Below, one piece after another: positions 28,801-37,195 of a stretch of DNA of 64,000 nucleotides. The position numbers were made by a program, and so were the translations under genes. The notes under the pieces were generated by a model, which searched no databases, was not told the DNA's origin, and was given only the letters and a program-made list of their open reading frames with translations. How positions within the stretch are numbered: position 1 is the stretch's first letter; every line of letters starts with the position of its first letter. Source of the stretch: Bacteroidota bacterium (lineage in GTDB: Bacteria; Bacteroidota; Bacteroidia; AKYH767-A; OLB10); the NCBI GenBank assembly GCA_016713445.1, contig JADJPB010000005.1, positions 186,001 to 250,000 on the forward strand. Direction: 5' to 3'.

Positions 28801-31371
28801 TACTGCTCCGTAAGGAACATCTACGTTACCTGCTAATACGCCTCTGCGGAAGACTGCGATACCCACGATATCTCGTGCATCTACTATTGCAATATTTCTG
28901 CTTACATTATTATTTTCGATTACTACACGACCTGCGCCAGTAGCTAATCCTGATCCGTTTGGATTTTTGATTTCCATTCCAAAGCGACCGTTGTTCACCA
29001 GTGTGTTACCACTTACAACATTCTCGCCAGGGCCTTGCATGCCAACAATACCAATTCCATTATCACCATTATCGTGTACATTGTTATTGGTCATCGTTAC
29101 ACCGGATGCTTGTCCATCCTGAAGTTCGATACCACAACAGTTGTTACCATATACATGGCAATCCATGATCGTGATGTTCTCTTTCAATCCGTTCCAGATC
29201 ACGATTCCTCTTGCTCCTACGGTATGACCTGTTGAGGTCACCGAGTCGATCAGCACTGTATTCACAGGACCGTTTGCATAAAATCCGCTACCACCCGCGT
29301 TATTTAATATTGATACATTTTGTACCGTTAAGTTATTATTACCACCGATACCATAGATACCTGCGTCTGCATTACCATTTGATCCTGCATAGTTCTGTAC
29401 TGTTAATTTCTTGATCGTTACATTAGTGATACCGTTGTTGATCGTGATTCCTTTTCCAGTTCCAACAAGACCAGTTCCGTCAAGTATGGTTCCTGCTTCA
29501 TTCACACCTTGCAGTGTTAATGATCTGTCGATGACAACACGCTCATTGTAAGTTCCAGTTCCTGCTTCTATCACATCGCCTGCTGTTGCTGCATTTACTG
29601 CTGCTTGAATCGTGCAATAAGAAGTATTTGTATTAAGGTTAGTCACTAAACCTGAACCTGCAGTTGCGGGAACATCTCTAGTATCTATTGTATTGCTTAA
29701 TGTATTTCCGGTTACCGTTACTCCGCATGTTACTGGTGAGTTACCACGTCCGAAATACGTATCCGCTATATCATTCTGGTTACCATCACCTGGATAAGGA
29801 AGATGACCTGCTTGACGTTGGATACCTACATCACATCCGCTTACGTTGTTTCCGCTAACGGTGTGATTTGTTCCTTCAGCAACGATTCCAAATCCTTCGC
29901 TCGTACTAGTTTGAACATATCCGCTAACGGTGTTGTTTTGAACTACGGCTCCATTTGGAACATCTACGTTACCTGCTAATACGCCTCTGCGGAAGACTGC
30001 GATACCTACGATATCTCGTGCATCTACTATTGCAATATTTCTGCTTACATTATTATTTTCGATTACTACACGACCTGCGCCTGTAGCTAATCCTGATCCG
30101 TTTGGATTTTTGATTTCCATTCCAAAGCGACCGTTGTTCACCAGTGTGTTACCACTTACAACATTCTCGCCGGGACCTTGCATGCCAACAATACCAATTC
30201 CATTATCACCATTATCGTGTACATTGTTATTGGTCATCGTTACACCGGATGCTTGTCCATCCTGAAGTTCGATACCACAACAGTTGTTACCATATACATG
30301 GCAATCCATGATCGTGATGTTCTCTTTCAGTCCGTTCCAGATTACGATTCCTCTCGCTCCTACGGTATGACCTGTTGAGGTCACCGAGTCAATCAGCACT
30401 GTATTCACAGGACCGTTTGCATAAAATCCGCTACCACCCACGTTATTTAATATTGATACATTTTGTACCGTTAAGTTATTATTACCGCCGATACCATAGA
30501 TACCTGCGTCTGCATTACCATTTGATCCTGCATAGTTCTGTACCGTTAGTTTCTTGATCGTTACATTAGTGATACCGTTGTTGATCGTGATTCCTTTTCC
30601 AGTTCCAACAAGACCAGTTCCGTCGAGGATCGTTCCTGACTCACTTGCGCCTTGAAGAGTAAGTGATTTGTCGATCACTACGCGTTCGTTGTAACTACCG
30701 TCCGCTGCTTCTATCACATCGCCTGCTGTTGCTGCTGCGATGGCTGATTGAATGGTACAATGGAAAGTATTTGCGGTAATGTTATGTACGGGTCCGCCCG
30801 ACTCATCAGTTAATCCGTCGCAATCATCGTCAATTCCATTACATACTTCGGTTGCACCAGGATTAACGGCTACGTTACCATCATTACAATCAGTGTTATC
30901 AGTAACATATCCAGCAAGAGCACATCCTACAAAAGAAGAACCTGCATCACCATATCCGTCACCATCCACATCAGCATACCAAGTCATGTTTGCAAAAGGA
31001 GCATCTGCTAAACTGAAAACGATAGGTGTAGTTCCAGCAGTTGGATTCACTGTATTTCCTGCGCCAGACCAAACTCCTGAAGCAGATGTACCTGGACAAA
31101 CATTTAATGCAGCCGTTTGCACATTACGTGACTCGATACGTTGCACGCCGTTAGCAAGTGTAGTTGGAAGATAGGCTCCCCAACTTCCAGTTACGCCATC
31201 AACATCAACATTATACCATGTAGTATAAGTAGGAGTTATTCCATCAGATTCAATCCATGTTCCATATAAAGGACGGCCAGTACCAGCAGTATTATCATAT
31301 AAAAAATACCATGTCTTCTGCAGTACCATTTGAAAGACCTCTTGCTGCACGTGCTGTAGTTGCTGTTGCAA
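22927..31371 (-). CDS. Central fragment of the giant surface protein: beta-helix module array
   Basis: 2814 aa without a signal peptide. Codons 1-20 are probably an out-of-frame lead-in: the true gene enters this frame at about 31300 from the upstream ORF. Order: a beta-rich segment (LYDNTAGTGRPLYGTW), one MopE unit, then pectate-lyase-like beta-helix modules. Module A (about 365 aa, VIEAADGSYNERVVIDKSLT to NTIDTRDV) occurs twice; then a unique beta-helix module (about 28500-27100), a third module A, and module B (ILVSAGTYAENIIVNKSLS). SprB-like and MopE repeats follow, then the start of a second module B. It ends at TAA 22927-22929, where the other copy has GAA (IDAAEGVTVYE). Role inferred: a long surface or secreted fibre, adhesin or polysaccharide-binding protein. 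Confidence 0.85.
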   Translation of the reverse strand: MQQQLQHVQQEVFQMVLQKTWYFLYDNTAGTGRPLYGTWIESDGITPTYTTWYNVDVDGVTGSWGAYLPTTLANGVQRIESRNVQTAALNVCPGTSASGVWSGAGNTVNPTAGTTPIVFSLADAPFANMTWYADVDGDGYGDAGSSFVGCALAGYVTDNTDCNDGNVAVNPGATEVCNGIDDDCDGLTDESGGPVHNITANTFHCTIQSAIAAATAGDVIEAADGSYNERVVIDKSLTLQGASESGTILDGTGLVGTGKGITINNGITNVTIKKLTVQNYAGSNGNADAGIYGIGGNNNLTVQNVSILNNVGGSGFYANGPVNTVLIDSVTSTGHTVGARGIVIWNGLKENITIMDCHVYGNNCCGIELQDGQASGVTMTNNNVHDNGDNGIGIVGMQGPGENVVSGNTLVNNGRFGMEIKNPNGSGLATGAGRVVIENNNVSRNIAIVDARDIVGIAVFRRGVLAGNVDVPNGAVVQNNTVSGYVQTSTSEGFGIVAEGTNHTVSGNNVSGCDVGIQRQAGHLPYPGDGNQNDIADTYFGRGNSPVTCGVTVTGNTLSNTIDTRDVPATAGSGLVTNLNTNTSYCTIQAAVNAATAGDVIEAGTGTYNERVVIDRSLTLQGVNEAGTILDGTGLVGTGKGITINNGITNVTIKKLTVQNYAGSNGNADAGIYGIGGNNNLTVQNVSILNNAGGSGFYANGPVNTVLIDSVTSTGHTVGARGIVIWNGLKENITIMDCHVYGNNCCGIELQDGQASGVTMTNNNVHDNGDNGIGIVGMQGPGENVVSGNTLVNNGRFGMEIKNPNGSGLATGAGRVVIENNNVSRNIAIVDARDIVGIAVFRRGVLAGNVDVPYGAVVQNNTVSGYVQTSTSEGFGIVAEGTNHTVSGNNVSGCDVGIQRQSGHLPYPGDGNQNDIADTYFGRGNSPVTCGVSVTGNTLSNTIDTRDVPASVAGGAVQNQNTGNWYCTIQSAINAATAGDVVNVGSGNYDEQVLVNKLVTLNGGTPKPVINFTGTVSGKPTLFDVSVAGVTIDNFNFKVDMTKLNSAIIASATTMNNLTITDNDIEAIGSSAAATFGSYGNRNAISINYGGSTNYRIASGGVSNVLVTGNTVNGVIDDGFGVARFFRAAVATDESGGTYSGNTFQSINHDVLVRFGNNGNVDITNNNLNGGGVEISDMNAGAGVITISGNIFDATFANSSAPGTAVLRLKNNYNFKTTAVTGNTFSNHQWAVSQENYNTVTLDNNSFTPLAGSTTYHHVAVNTKSISTNSNAIVQVQINGVITNNTFNGSGTPGGTGLSFHNHDNDAASIGTFTIGGSGNENDFNAGIGTFIRLDDQLGTSSGSTFPAYTSLIGAGAGALTTMSCWSVDVDIQENNFDVGSGLQLPSAMSVAGRTTLETALHHKPDNACLGNLIYFYPVHNITQNLYYLTINSAIAAATAGDVIEAADGSYNERVVIDKSLTLQGASESGTILDGTGLVGTGKGITINTGITNVTIKKLTVQDYAGASGNADAGIYGIGGNNNLTVQNVSILNNVGGSGFYANGPVNTVLIDSVTSTGHTVGARGIVIWNGLKENITIMDCHVYGNNCCGIELQDGQASGVTMTNNNVHDNGDNGIGIVGMQGPGENVVSGNTLVNNGRFGMEIKNPNGSGLATGAGRVVIENNNVSRNIAIVDARDIVGIAVFRRGVLAGNVDVPNGAVVQNNTVSGYVQTSTSEGFGIVAEGTNHTVSGNNVSGCDVGIQRQAGHLPYPGDGDQSNLADTYFGRGNSPVTCGVNVIGNTLSNTIDTRDVGIGASAVTNTTTLEEFCTIQDAIDDAQTLNGHTILVSAGTYAENIIVNKSLSILGPNAAVDACTGTRVAEAIIVPSVSSIDLGEIIHVAASNVTISGFTIDGDNTSIASGFTSTNGADIDAAEGVTVYETGVNNLTVSNNIIQNLSYFGVTLYDYPAAVPSSGHSLANNKIQNLGTYDATSGIDYWGGGVLLYNNQYAAITNNCMTNVRLGIQTGNFYQANPGAAPSQVISGNTIEARRTGVFHNLHYSSASPMTFSGNTITALANANETRWDGIALSSLSVPSISTNNIINGNGIVYTNLTKGYEVWNVKTPLTASSITGGSVSGVDIGVFANNYDGYSSDAPDGAHATVSGLTITPNATGVGIRVYDNALATSHAAVRLDVSGCTISGGLEGIKFEETQAGTVGGTINNNNIGATAAGVNVTSMVTSATNVFSLTNNTITMATQVAGSTPTVGVSLRKLTGTTAALISGNNITGPFFGYIAYNLNTSPASEIDGGTITGVLQGVAFLNIDPLTFAAFAPSNSTVKNVSMNGFSGNYPALPNNNFHAGVYAFTTGADLAATLNVTLRDLTIDGTGKTSPASAGVYPADFSTGAGVRQTITVDSCTIINNLNRGISARGSNAVVDVNNCTLTNNGGDPFGAGGNDGFGVFAAQNAVLTSDNSYVTNPASVTAPYNVYALATGLGTPSLTATNNSLNNNGNANGLLANNFSGTLTATCNWWGTGNLSTIASLISGAVTYQPMLTGGTDNDAVMDGFQPAASCEMVLAVTVNGTVTDETCTNLDNGSIDITAANGIAPYTYLWSNASVNEDQSGLDAGTYTVTVSDAYGNSGTNSFTVNPGATPTTWYADTDNDTYGDAGSSVLACIQPVGYVADNTDCDDNNAAVNPAATEICNGIDDDCDGLTDESGGAVHNVTANTFHCTIQGAINAATAGDVINVPAGTYPENIIVNKSLSILGPNAAVDACTGTRVAEAIIVPSVSSIDLGEIIHVAASNVTISGFTIDGDNTSIASGFTSTNGADIDAA
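25995..30760. repeat. Three 1.1-kb copies of beta-helix module A
   Basis: Near-identical copies lie at about 29665-30760, 28510-29610 and 25995-27090. For example the stretch beginning catgccaacaataccaattc recurs at 30181, 29038 and 26508. Differences are mostly scattered synonymous changes. Copies one and two are adjacent; a unique 1.4-kb module separates two from three. Confidence 0.95.
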
Positions 31372-33127
31372 TCATTTCGATAGTATTCGTCGTACGAATA
31401 CTTTGCGCCATGGTAGTTCCACCAGCGCCATCATTCAATTGAACATAGAAATAAACCAAAGAACCATCATTAAAAACTGCGTTTCCTGTTGGCACCATTC
31501 CGAACCAACCTGTGTAAACACCAGACCCATCCGTAGTAAACTCACCATAGCGACTACCGGTGGTAAATTCATCACCACCCATTAACGTTCCTGCGAAACT
31601 CTTACTAGAAGATTGTCCAACGATATAACCATCAGCTCCGGATGTATTATTAATCACATAAAAATTTCCAGCAGCTGTACTTAATCCTAAAGATGCATTG
31701 GTTGATGCGCCTGTGAAATAGCGATACGTAGTATTTGCAGCAAGATCACTTAATGTTAAACGACAAACGTATTGTAAACGATTTCCTGAAGTCGTTCCGT
31801 TGATTGCATATTGCGGTAAAATATCTTCGGTTAACGTTGCTGATCCTATAATAGAAATGCTACTGCTTGTAGCTAACGTTAATGAACCAGAATTTGCTTC
31901 CAGCACATACGTTCCACCCGCATCAAATTGCACAGCATTAAAAGTGGCTACTCCAGCTACGCAAGCTGTGCTTACTGTACCTGCAAGATTACCTGCGCCA
32001 GAAACTTTAGTTAGAGTGACCGTTCCTGTATATGTATTGTCGACCGTGAAATCGGGGCGACGAGCTTCTACCGTAAAAGATGAAAGATTTATTCCCGCAG
32101 TACCAGAAGCTGGAAATCCTACAAATGCAAGATGATCAGCGGCAGCTAAGACAGTAAATGCAGCACTGTTACCAGCAGTTAATGTCATACCTGATGTTGC
32201 ACTTGCGGTAATTATTACTCCCGATTCAGCAACATTATAATTCACACCAGAAATAACGATTGAACTTGTTCCATTTGCAATAGTATTAACAAGTGTACCA
32301 CTTAATGCGCCAGTTCCTGTGTTTAAAGTTAATGTAGCATCTGTAGCTGAAGTTACATTCTGAGGTATGTTACTAGCATCTTGTGCTTGAACAGTTACAT
32401 CAAATCCTGAGCCCACTGTTGGAGAAGAAGGAGAAATATTTGTAATTACCAATTGAGTAGGCGGGCCTCCTCCAGCTGAATTTAAAGTGCCACCCACTGC
32501 AAATCCATTTTGACCGGCAGCGGGAGAATTAAAACCCCATCCACCAGTTAGAGTTTGACCACTTGCATAATATCTTAAGGTAACCGTTGTACTCGCTGCA
32601 ACATTTTGAAGTGCCGAAATTCCTGACAAATCAATTTGTGTCATTGTAGCATTACCAATAGTTACGGCAGGTGAACCAATTAAGGTAAATGTAGATCCAT
32701 CTAAACTATAAGCAAATTGACTAGTAACTCCAGGTGAAGCAGTAAATGATGCTGTTCCAGCAAATCTCGCATCCAATGTCGATAGCGACAAGGTATATCC
32801 TGTAGCTGCTGAAAAGGTCGCTTCGAAATAATCAGTATTCGCAACTGATATTCCATTGTTTTGAAAACCGACAGTTCTAAAGGAATTGCCACCTGCACTT
32901 GCTGCGGCACCAGCTCCTCTGGTTAACAAATTCGATGCATCCATGTTGGCATCATAAATTTCTGCAGTTGATGTTGCAAGTGCAGTTTCACCTGTAAGAT
33001 CCCACGCCGCAATCTGCCCCATTCCTAGAGAGGAATTTAAGCAGAGAAGAAGTACAGCAAAGAACTTAAGCCACGGATAAAACAAGGAAGTTGTTTTCAT
33101 GGTTTGATTTGTGTCAAAATTTTTCAT
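31295..33127 (-). CDS. 5' fragment of the giant surface protein with signal peptide
   Basis: 610 aa. The true start may be the Met at 33127 or the Met nine codons on, which begins the signal peptide (MKTTSLFYPWLKFFAVLLLC, cleaved after GMGQ). Residues about 45-230 form a beta-sandwich seen at the front of many Bacteroidota surface proteins (IAAWDLTGE, FEATFSAATGYTLSLSTLD, LRYYASGQT). Two Ig/filamin-like modules follow (QLVITNISPSSPTVGSGFDVTVQAQD; HLAFVGFPASGTAG), then a domain ending AQSIRTTNTIEMIA. It stops at EDMVFFI because of a T6 run on the minus strand (A6 at 31301-31306). Removing one base continues as EDMVFLYDNTAG into the next ORF. Confidence 0.85.
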   Translation of the reverse strand: MKNFDTNQTMKTTSLFYPWLKFFAVLLLCLNSSLGMGQIAAWDLTGETALATSTAEIYDANMDASNLLTRGAGAAASAGGNSFRTVGFQNNGISVANTDYFEATFSAATGYTLSLSTLDARFAGTASFTASPGVTSQFAYSLDGSTFTLIGSPAVTIGNATMTQIDLSGISALQNVAASTTVTLRYYASGQTLTGGWGFNSPAAGQNGFAVGGTLNSAGGGPPTQLVITNISPSSPTVGSGFDVTVQAQDASNIPQNVTSATDATLTLNTGTGALSGTLVNTIANGTSSIVISGVNYNVAESGVIITASATSGMTLTAGNSAAFTVLAAADHLAFVGFPASGTAGINLSSFTVEARRPDFTVDNTYTGTVTLTKVSGAGNLAGTVSTACVAGVATFNAVQFDAGGTYVLEANSGSLTLATSSSISIIGSATLTEDILPQYAINGTTSGNRLQYVCRLTLSDLAANTTYRYFTGASTNASLGLSTAAGNFYVINNTSGADGYIVGQSSSKSFAGTLMGGDEFTTGSRYGEFTTDGSGVYTGWFGMVPTGNAVFNDGSLVYFYVQLNDGAGGTTMAQSIRTTNTIEMIATATTARAARGLSNGTAEDMVFFI

Positions 33128-33584
33128 GATATATTAGTTTGGTTTTATTTCGAAGTATATAGAGTGAAAAACTTAAAATTAGACTTAGGTAGAAAGCAAT
33201 AAATTCCCATTCGCTCCATACGGGTAGCGAAGAGGGAACAAAACACATTTTGGATGTGATAAAAGTGATACAAGGTTGTTTAGTTTTGGGCCGGTATATG
33301 AAATGTCAATTGGAAAAAAGAAATCCTTGAATAGACAAGGAAAAACTTTAACCAATGTTGACAATTCCATGCAATTTAGATATCTATATCTTGCCAAGCA
33401 AGAGATAATTTTCAACCTGATTGAAATCATCCCAACAAAAACAATTTAAACTTGATAATCAATTACATAATTAAGAAAACAATTTTTAACAAATTGTTAT
33501 TTTTACTACTTTTCTTGACTTTTAAACAAATAATGGGGCACATCTTAAAAATCAAATATTCTTAAAATCACTTTGCTTAGCACT
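33128..33584. other. AT-rich intergenic region, no gene seen
   Basis: It separates the giant gene from the deacetylase gene. It should contain the giant gene's promoter; the best candidate box on the minus strand (TATACTTC, near 33160) is weak. An 81-codon frame at 33185-33430 has no protein-like features and was left out. Confidence 0.35.
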
Positions 33585-34187
33585 TTATAATTTCAAAAAC
33601 GAAAATCCTGCATTTGAATACTGCTTTAGAATGATGGGCAAGACCTCTAGCATTCGCGGAGAAGCTTTCAAGCTATCGTGAAAAACAATGATAGATCCGT
33701 TGACCGCGTTCTCCAATACATTTTTTAAAACCTGTTCTGCCGACACCTTCTCATCAAAGTCACAACTGATCACATCCCACATGATGATTTGGTATTTATT
33801 TCGTAACGCGAATAAGGTGCGTGGAGTCAACTTCCCATAAGGTGGACGAAATAGATTGGAGTCAATTACTTTTTTGGCTTCCTCCACATCCTTCAAATAA
33901 AAATCATATTTCACTTTCCAACTACTCGGATGAGTGTTGGTATGATTGCCAACGGTGTGTCCATCTGCAAGAATTCTTTTATAAATCTCGGGGTGCTTTT
34001 TAACGTTTTCGCCGATGCAAAAAAAGGTAGCTGTTGCTTTATATAAAGCTAAAAGATCCAACACCGAAGTAGTTACTTCCGGTGTTGGACCATCGTCAAA
34101 TGTTAGATATAAAATCTTTTCTTTGGTCGGTTTATTCCACACCACTCCGGGGTATAAAAAACGGAGATATGTGGGTGGTCGAACCAT
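33585..34187 (-). CDS. Polysaccharide deacetylase family protein (NodB domain)
   Basis: 200 aa, carbohydrate esterase family 4 (NodB homology), which removes N- or O-acetyl groups from chitin, peptidoglycan or exopolysaccharide using a divalent metal. Visible motifs: TFDDGP (residues 29-34; the second Asp is a metal ligand), HTNTH (82-86; the two metal-binding His), RPPYG (114-118), WDVISCDF (137-144) and the late FHD (169-171). All key residues are present and the length is normal for a minimal domain. There is no signal peptide or membrane helix, so it looks cytoplasmic, or it begins at an unseen upstream start. The repeat cluster lies directly upstream. Confidence 0.9.
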   Translation of the reverse strand: MVRPPTYLRFLYPGVVWNKPTKEKILYLTFDDGPTPEVTTSVLDLLALYKATATFFCIGENVKKHPEIYKRILADGHTVGNHTNTHPSSWKVKYDFYLKDVEEAKKVIDSNLFRPPYGKLTPRTLFALRNKYQIIMWDVISCDFDEKVSAEQVLKNVLENAVNGSIIVFHDSLKASPRMLEVLPIILKQYSNAGFSFLKL

Positions 34188-34191
34188 TTTT

Positions 34192-34440
34192 TTAATTCAG
34201 AATGCAGAATTATGAATTCAGAATCCCCCCGCCCCCTTTTTTTAATGCATTCCCGATATCTATCGGGATATGAATTATGAATGCAGAATTTCCCCAGCCC
34301 CAATTTTTTTAATGCAGTCCCGATAGCTATCGGGATATGAATTCAATCGAAGAAAGACTAATTTCTAATTCGAAGAATGGTTATTTTTTCAAAGGAAACT
34401 CCATAATTCTGAATTCTGCATTCATAATTCTGAATTATCT
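34192..34440. repeat. Composite palindromic repeat cluster
   Basis: Reiterated AATTC(A/T)GAATT / AATGCAGAATT / AATTATGAATT strings surround two 18-bp palindromes: TCCCGATATCTATCGGGA at 34251-34268 and TCCCGATAGCTATCGGGA at 34318-34335. Two C-rich tracts (ccccccgcccc near 34224, ccccagcccc near 34292) lie between them. The second palindrome is identical to the one at 53308-53325 in the atp operon. Confidence 0.85.
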
Positions 34441-35369
34441 AGTGTACACCTCTTCCAACTTCTTAAACCTTGGTTCGAGTTGTTTCACAATATCATCTTG
34501 CCCAGCTGCTTTTGACATACGTATTAACTCAGAGAAGATAGCCATGGCCTGATTCATTTCTTTGTCGACGAACTTCAAATATTGCGTTCCTTTTAAGAGA
34601 AATAATATTGTAAGTCATCTTCATAAATATCAGCCATACGAAGTGTGATCGCTCTACCCATATCCATCGCATGTTTACGTCGTGCTTCAGGTAATTCAAT
34701 GGTATTGCTTGTTAGACTTCCATCTGGACCAATGGCGGGCTTACTGATTCCCTTAGCAGCTGTAAAATATTGCTCAATAGGACGTAACATCATTACATTA
34801 TAAGGAACCGTCTTGTCAGGGATTTCCTGATTCATCTTATCCAACACCGTAATACTTGAATCCAATTTACCTTCTGCAAGTAATCCATCCGTTAAACGCG
34901 AAAAATTATTTCTGAAATTCATGGTCATGTTCAAATTATTTTGATCGAGGTATACATCTTCCCGATTCATATTTCCCCACAAAAACTTACCCATCATATT
35001 TTGATACATACTTTTAGGATCCACACGACCTGTTTGACCGGATGCATCTGCATTCGTACGAATTGGAACAAAGCGATAAGCCAATCCTTCCAACTGGAAG
35101 TAAGGCTCCAAACTTAAGTAGCTATCATTCCCTACTGTCACTGCAAAATAAATGGGGCGTGTCCAGTCGTTGTTTGCAATCAAATCTAAGATCATTAAAT
35201 CCGCTTTCATCAAATACGAGCGATCAATATCCCAGAAAATAGTATCAACAATCTTATCCGCATCTTCAGGTCTTACCACACCATTTTTCAATACAGCTTC
35301 TTTATCTACCTTAATAAACAACTTTTTTGTAGGTAAGTAATTCAACGAGGATCCACCTTGCGTGCGCAC
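34435..35369 (-). CDS. DUF2723 glycosyltransferase, C-terminal fragment
   Basis: The annotated frame is open from 35369 to 34593 (258 aa, QGGSSLNYLPTKKLF onward). One missing base near 34594 hides a further tail that stays in homologous-looking sequence (LKGTQYLKFVDKE, EPRFKKLEEVY) to a TAA at 34435-34437. This is the soluble C-terminal part, containing the nucleotide-like segment RPIYFAVTVGND and helical repeats. The upstream break at about 35370 separates SPEAK from VRTQGG. The three fragments 34435-37535 form one gene of about 1,030 codons. Confidence 0.75.
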
Positions 35370-37195
35370 TTTGCTTCTGGACTTTCGCTTTTGATGAATT
35401 CCATTACTTCCTTGGCATCGGTATATCCGGGGATTTGTCGATCGTAGAATGGAACATAATCACGTGTACCTTGCACATACTTTTCACGAGTTAGCGAGAA
35501 CGGCACAGCATCACTTTGATAAGCTTTACGTTTCATCTGATCGATGTACCAATCTGTATTCAATAAACTCAAGTTCACGACGCGTGCATCTGTTCGAACA
35601 TTTTCTACATCTTGAGCATACCATAATGGGAACGTATCGTTATCACCATTCGTAAAGATGATCGCATTGGGTGCGGTACTTTGTAAATAATTCCATGCAA
35701 TATCACGGGACGTTAAGCGGTGCGAACGATCATGATCATCCCAACCTTCCTTCGCCATAATTCCAGGAACTGCGACTAAGCAAACCAATGTCGTTAATGC
35801 ACCGGCCACGGGCATCGACATTTTTTTCTTTCTAAGTTTATCTGCTAAGGCGGCGACTCCCAATCCAATCCAAATAGCAAAAGTATAGAACGAAGCAGCG
35901 TATGCATAATCACGTTCACGTGGCTGATAAGGGTACTGATTCAGGTATAATACAATGGCCATTCCAGTAAAGAAGTACAACAACATTACGGTCCACGCAT
36001 CGTGGCTATCTCGACGATAATGCCAAATCATTCCAATTAACCCGAGAATAAAAGGAAGAAAATAAAAACAATTTCTTGCTTTATTTTCAGCCATGCCCTT
36101 CGATAATTTATCCTGTGGACCAAGTCGCATCGCATCAATGGCTTTAATACCACTCAGCCAATTTCCTTTTGTGATACCGCCATGCCCTTGCAAATCATTT
36201 TGTCGGCCAGCAAAATTCCACATAAAATAGCGCCAATACATATGTATCACCTGATAATTCCAGAAGAATTTTAAGTTTTGAGCAAAGGTGGGTTTTTGAT
36301 CACCTTTGATTCCAGCCCATTCTTTATACGCTCCAATATGACTTTCCTGAGCACTGTACATACGAGGGAAAATTGTGCTATACGCAGGATCGTAAACCGG
36401 CGTAATTTTACGAGTGGTCTCAATGTATTTATCTTCTCCCTTTGTGTACTGCATGGCGCCTTCCTCCAAATCGGTTTGACGCGCATTATAATATTGACCG
36501 AAGAATAGCGGGCGATCGCCGTATTGTTCACGATTAATATATCCCAATAAATTAAATGCATTTTCCGGATCATTTTCATCCATCGGAGGATTTGCCGCCG
36601 AACGAATAACAATCATCGAATAAGAAGAATATCCCACTAAAATAAATGCGACACAAAGCAATGATAAATTCCACAAAGGCATATTGCGTTTATACGTATA
36701 ATTCAATCCATACGCGACTCCTCCAATAATGATCAAGAAAAATGTAATGAACCCTGACCAGAAAGGTAGTCCCATTCCATTCACAAAAAACAATTCAAAT
36801 TTAGAAGCGAGTTTTACAAATCCGGAAATAATACCATACTGTACAAATCCAAGTATTGCAACACCGGCAATAGCTGTTTTGATCACACCTGTTCTGGTCG
36901 GTTTGAATTTTCTGAAATAATAAATGAACGCCAATGCTGGTATCGTCAATAAATTCAATAAGTGAATACCGATAGACAATCCCATCAAATAAGCGATGAG
37001 GATAATCCAACGATTCGCATGCTTTTCATCGGCAACGGATTCCCACTTAAACATAGCCCAGAAAACAATAGCAGTAAAAAAAGAAGAGGAGGCATAAACC
37101 TCACCTTCAACCGCTGAGAACCAAAATGAATCCCTAAATGTATAAGCTAAAAGCTCCAACAAAGCCCGCCCCCATAATTGCAATGATACTTCCAC
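35342..37195 (-). CDS. DUF2723 glycosyltransferase, central membrane fragment
   Basis: 617 aa with about ten hydrophobic helices (for example IILIAYLMGLSIGIHLLNLL, FITFFLIIIGGVAYGL, FYFLPFILGLIGMIW) and a periplasmic stretch (LFFGQYYNAR, FTNGDNDTFPLWYAQDVE, VVNLSLLNTDWYIDQMKR). The apparent first residues (MEVSLQLWGRALLE) are out-of-frame; true sequence begins at LAYTFRDSFWFSAVEGEVYA. The family is DUF2723, related to TMEM260 O-mannosyltransferases and grouped as a GT-C membrane fold. In Bacteroidota it is thought to glycosylate exported proteins, which would fit the many T9SS cargoes here (inference). Confidence 0.85.
   Translation of the reverse strand: MEVSLQLWGRALLELLAYTFRDSFWFSAVEGEVYASSSFFTAIVFWAMFKWESVADEKHANRWIILIAYLMGLSIGIHLLNLLTIPALAFIYYFRKFKPTRTGVIKTAIAGVAILGFVQYGIISGFVKLASKFELFFVNGMGLPFWSGFITFFLIIIGGVAYGLNYTYKRNMPLWNLSLLCVAFILVGYSSYSMIVIRSAANPPMDENDPENAFNLLGYINREQYGDRPLFFGQYYNARQTDLEEGAMQYTKGEDKYIETTRKITPVYDPAYSTIFPRMYSAQESHIGAYKEWAGIKGDQKPTFAQNLKFFWNYQVIHMYWRYFMWNFAGRQNDLQGHGGITKGNWLSGIKAIDAMRLGPQDKLSKGMAENKARNCFYFLPFILGLIGMIWHYRRDSHDAWTVMLLYFFTGMAIVLYLNQYPYQPRERDYAYAASFYTFAIWIGLGVAALADKLRKKKMSMPVAGALTTLVCLVAVPGIMAKEGWDDHDRSHRLTSRDIAWNYLQSTAPNAIIFTNGDNDTFPLWYAQDVENVRTDARVVNLSLLNTDWYIDQMKRKAYQSDAVPFSLTREKYVQGTRDYVPFYDRQIPGYTDAKEVMEFIKSESPEAKCARKVDPR

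Noticed and set aside
31280..31310. Programmed ribosomal frameshifting in the giant gene
   Set aside because: The shift is +1 at a T6 run with no classic slippery heptamer or stimulating structure seen, and similar homopolymer breaks occur throughout the window.
33185..33430. Minus-strand ORF of 81 codons before the giant gene
   Set aside because: No ribosome-binding context, domain or signal; the product looks like translated AT-rich spacer.
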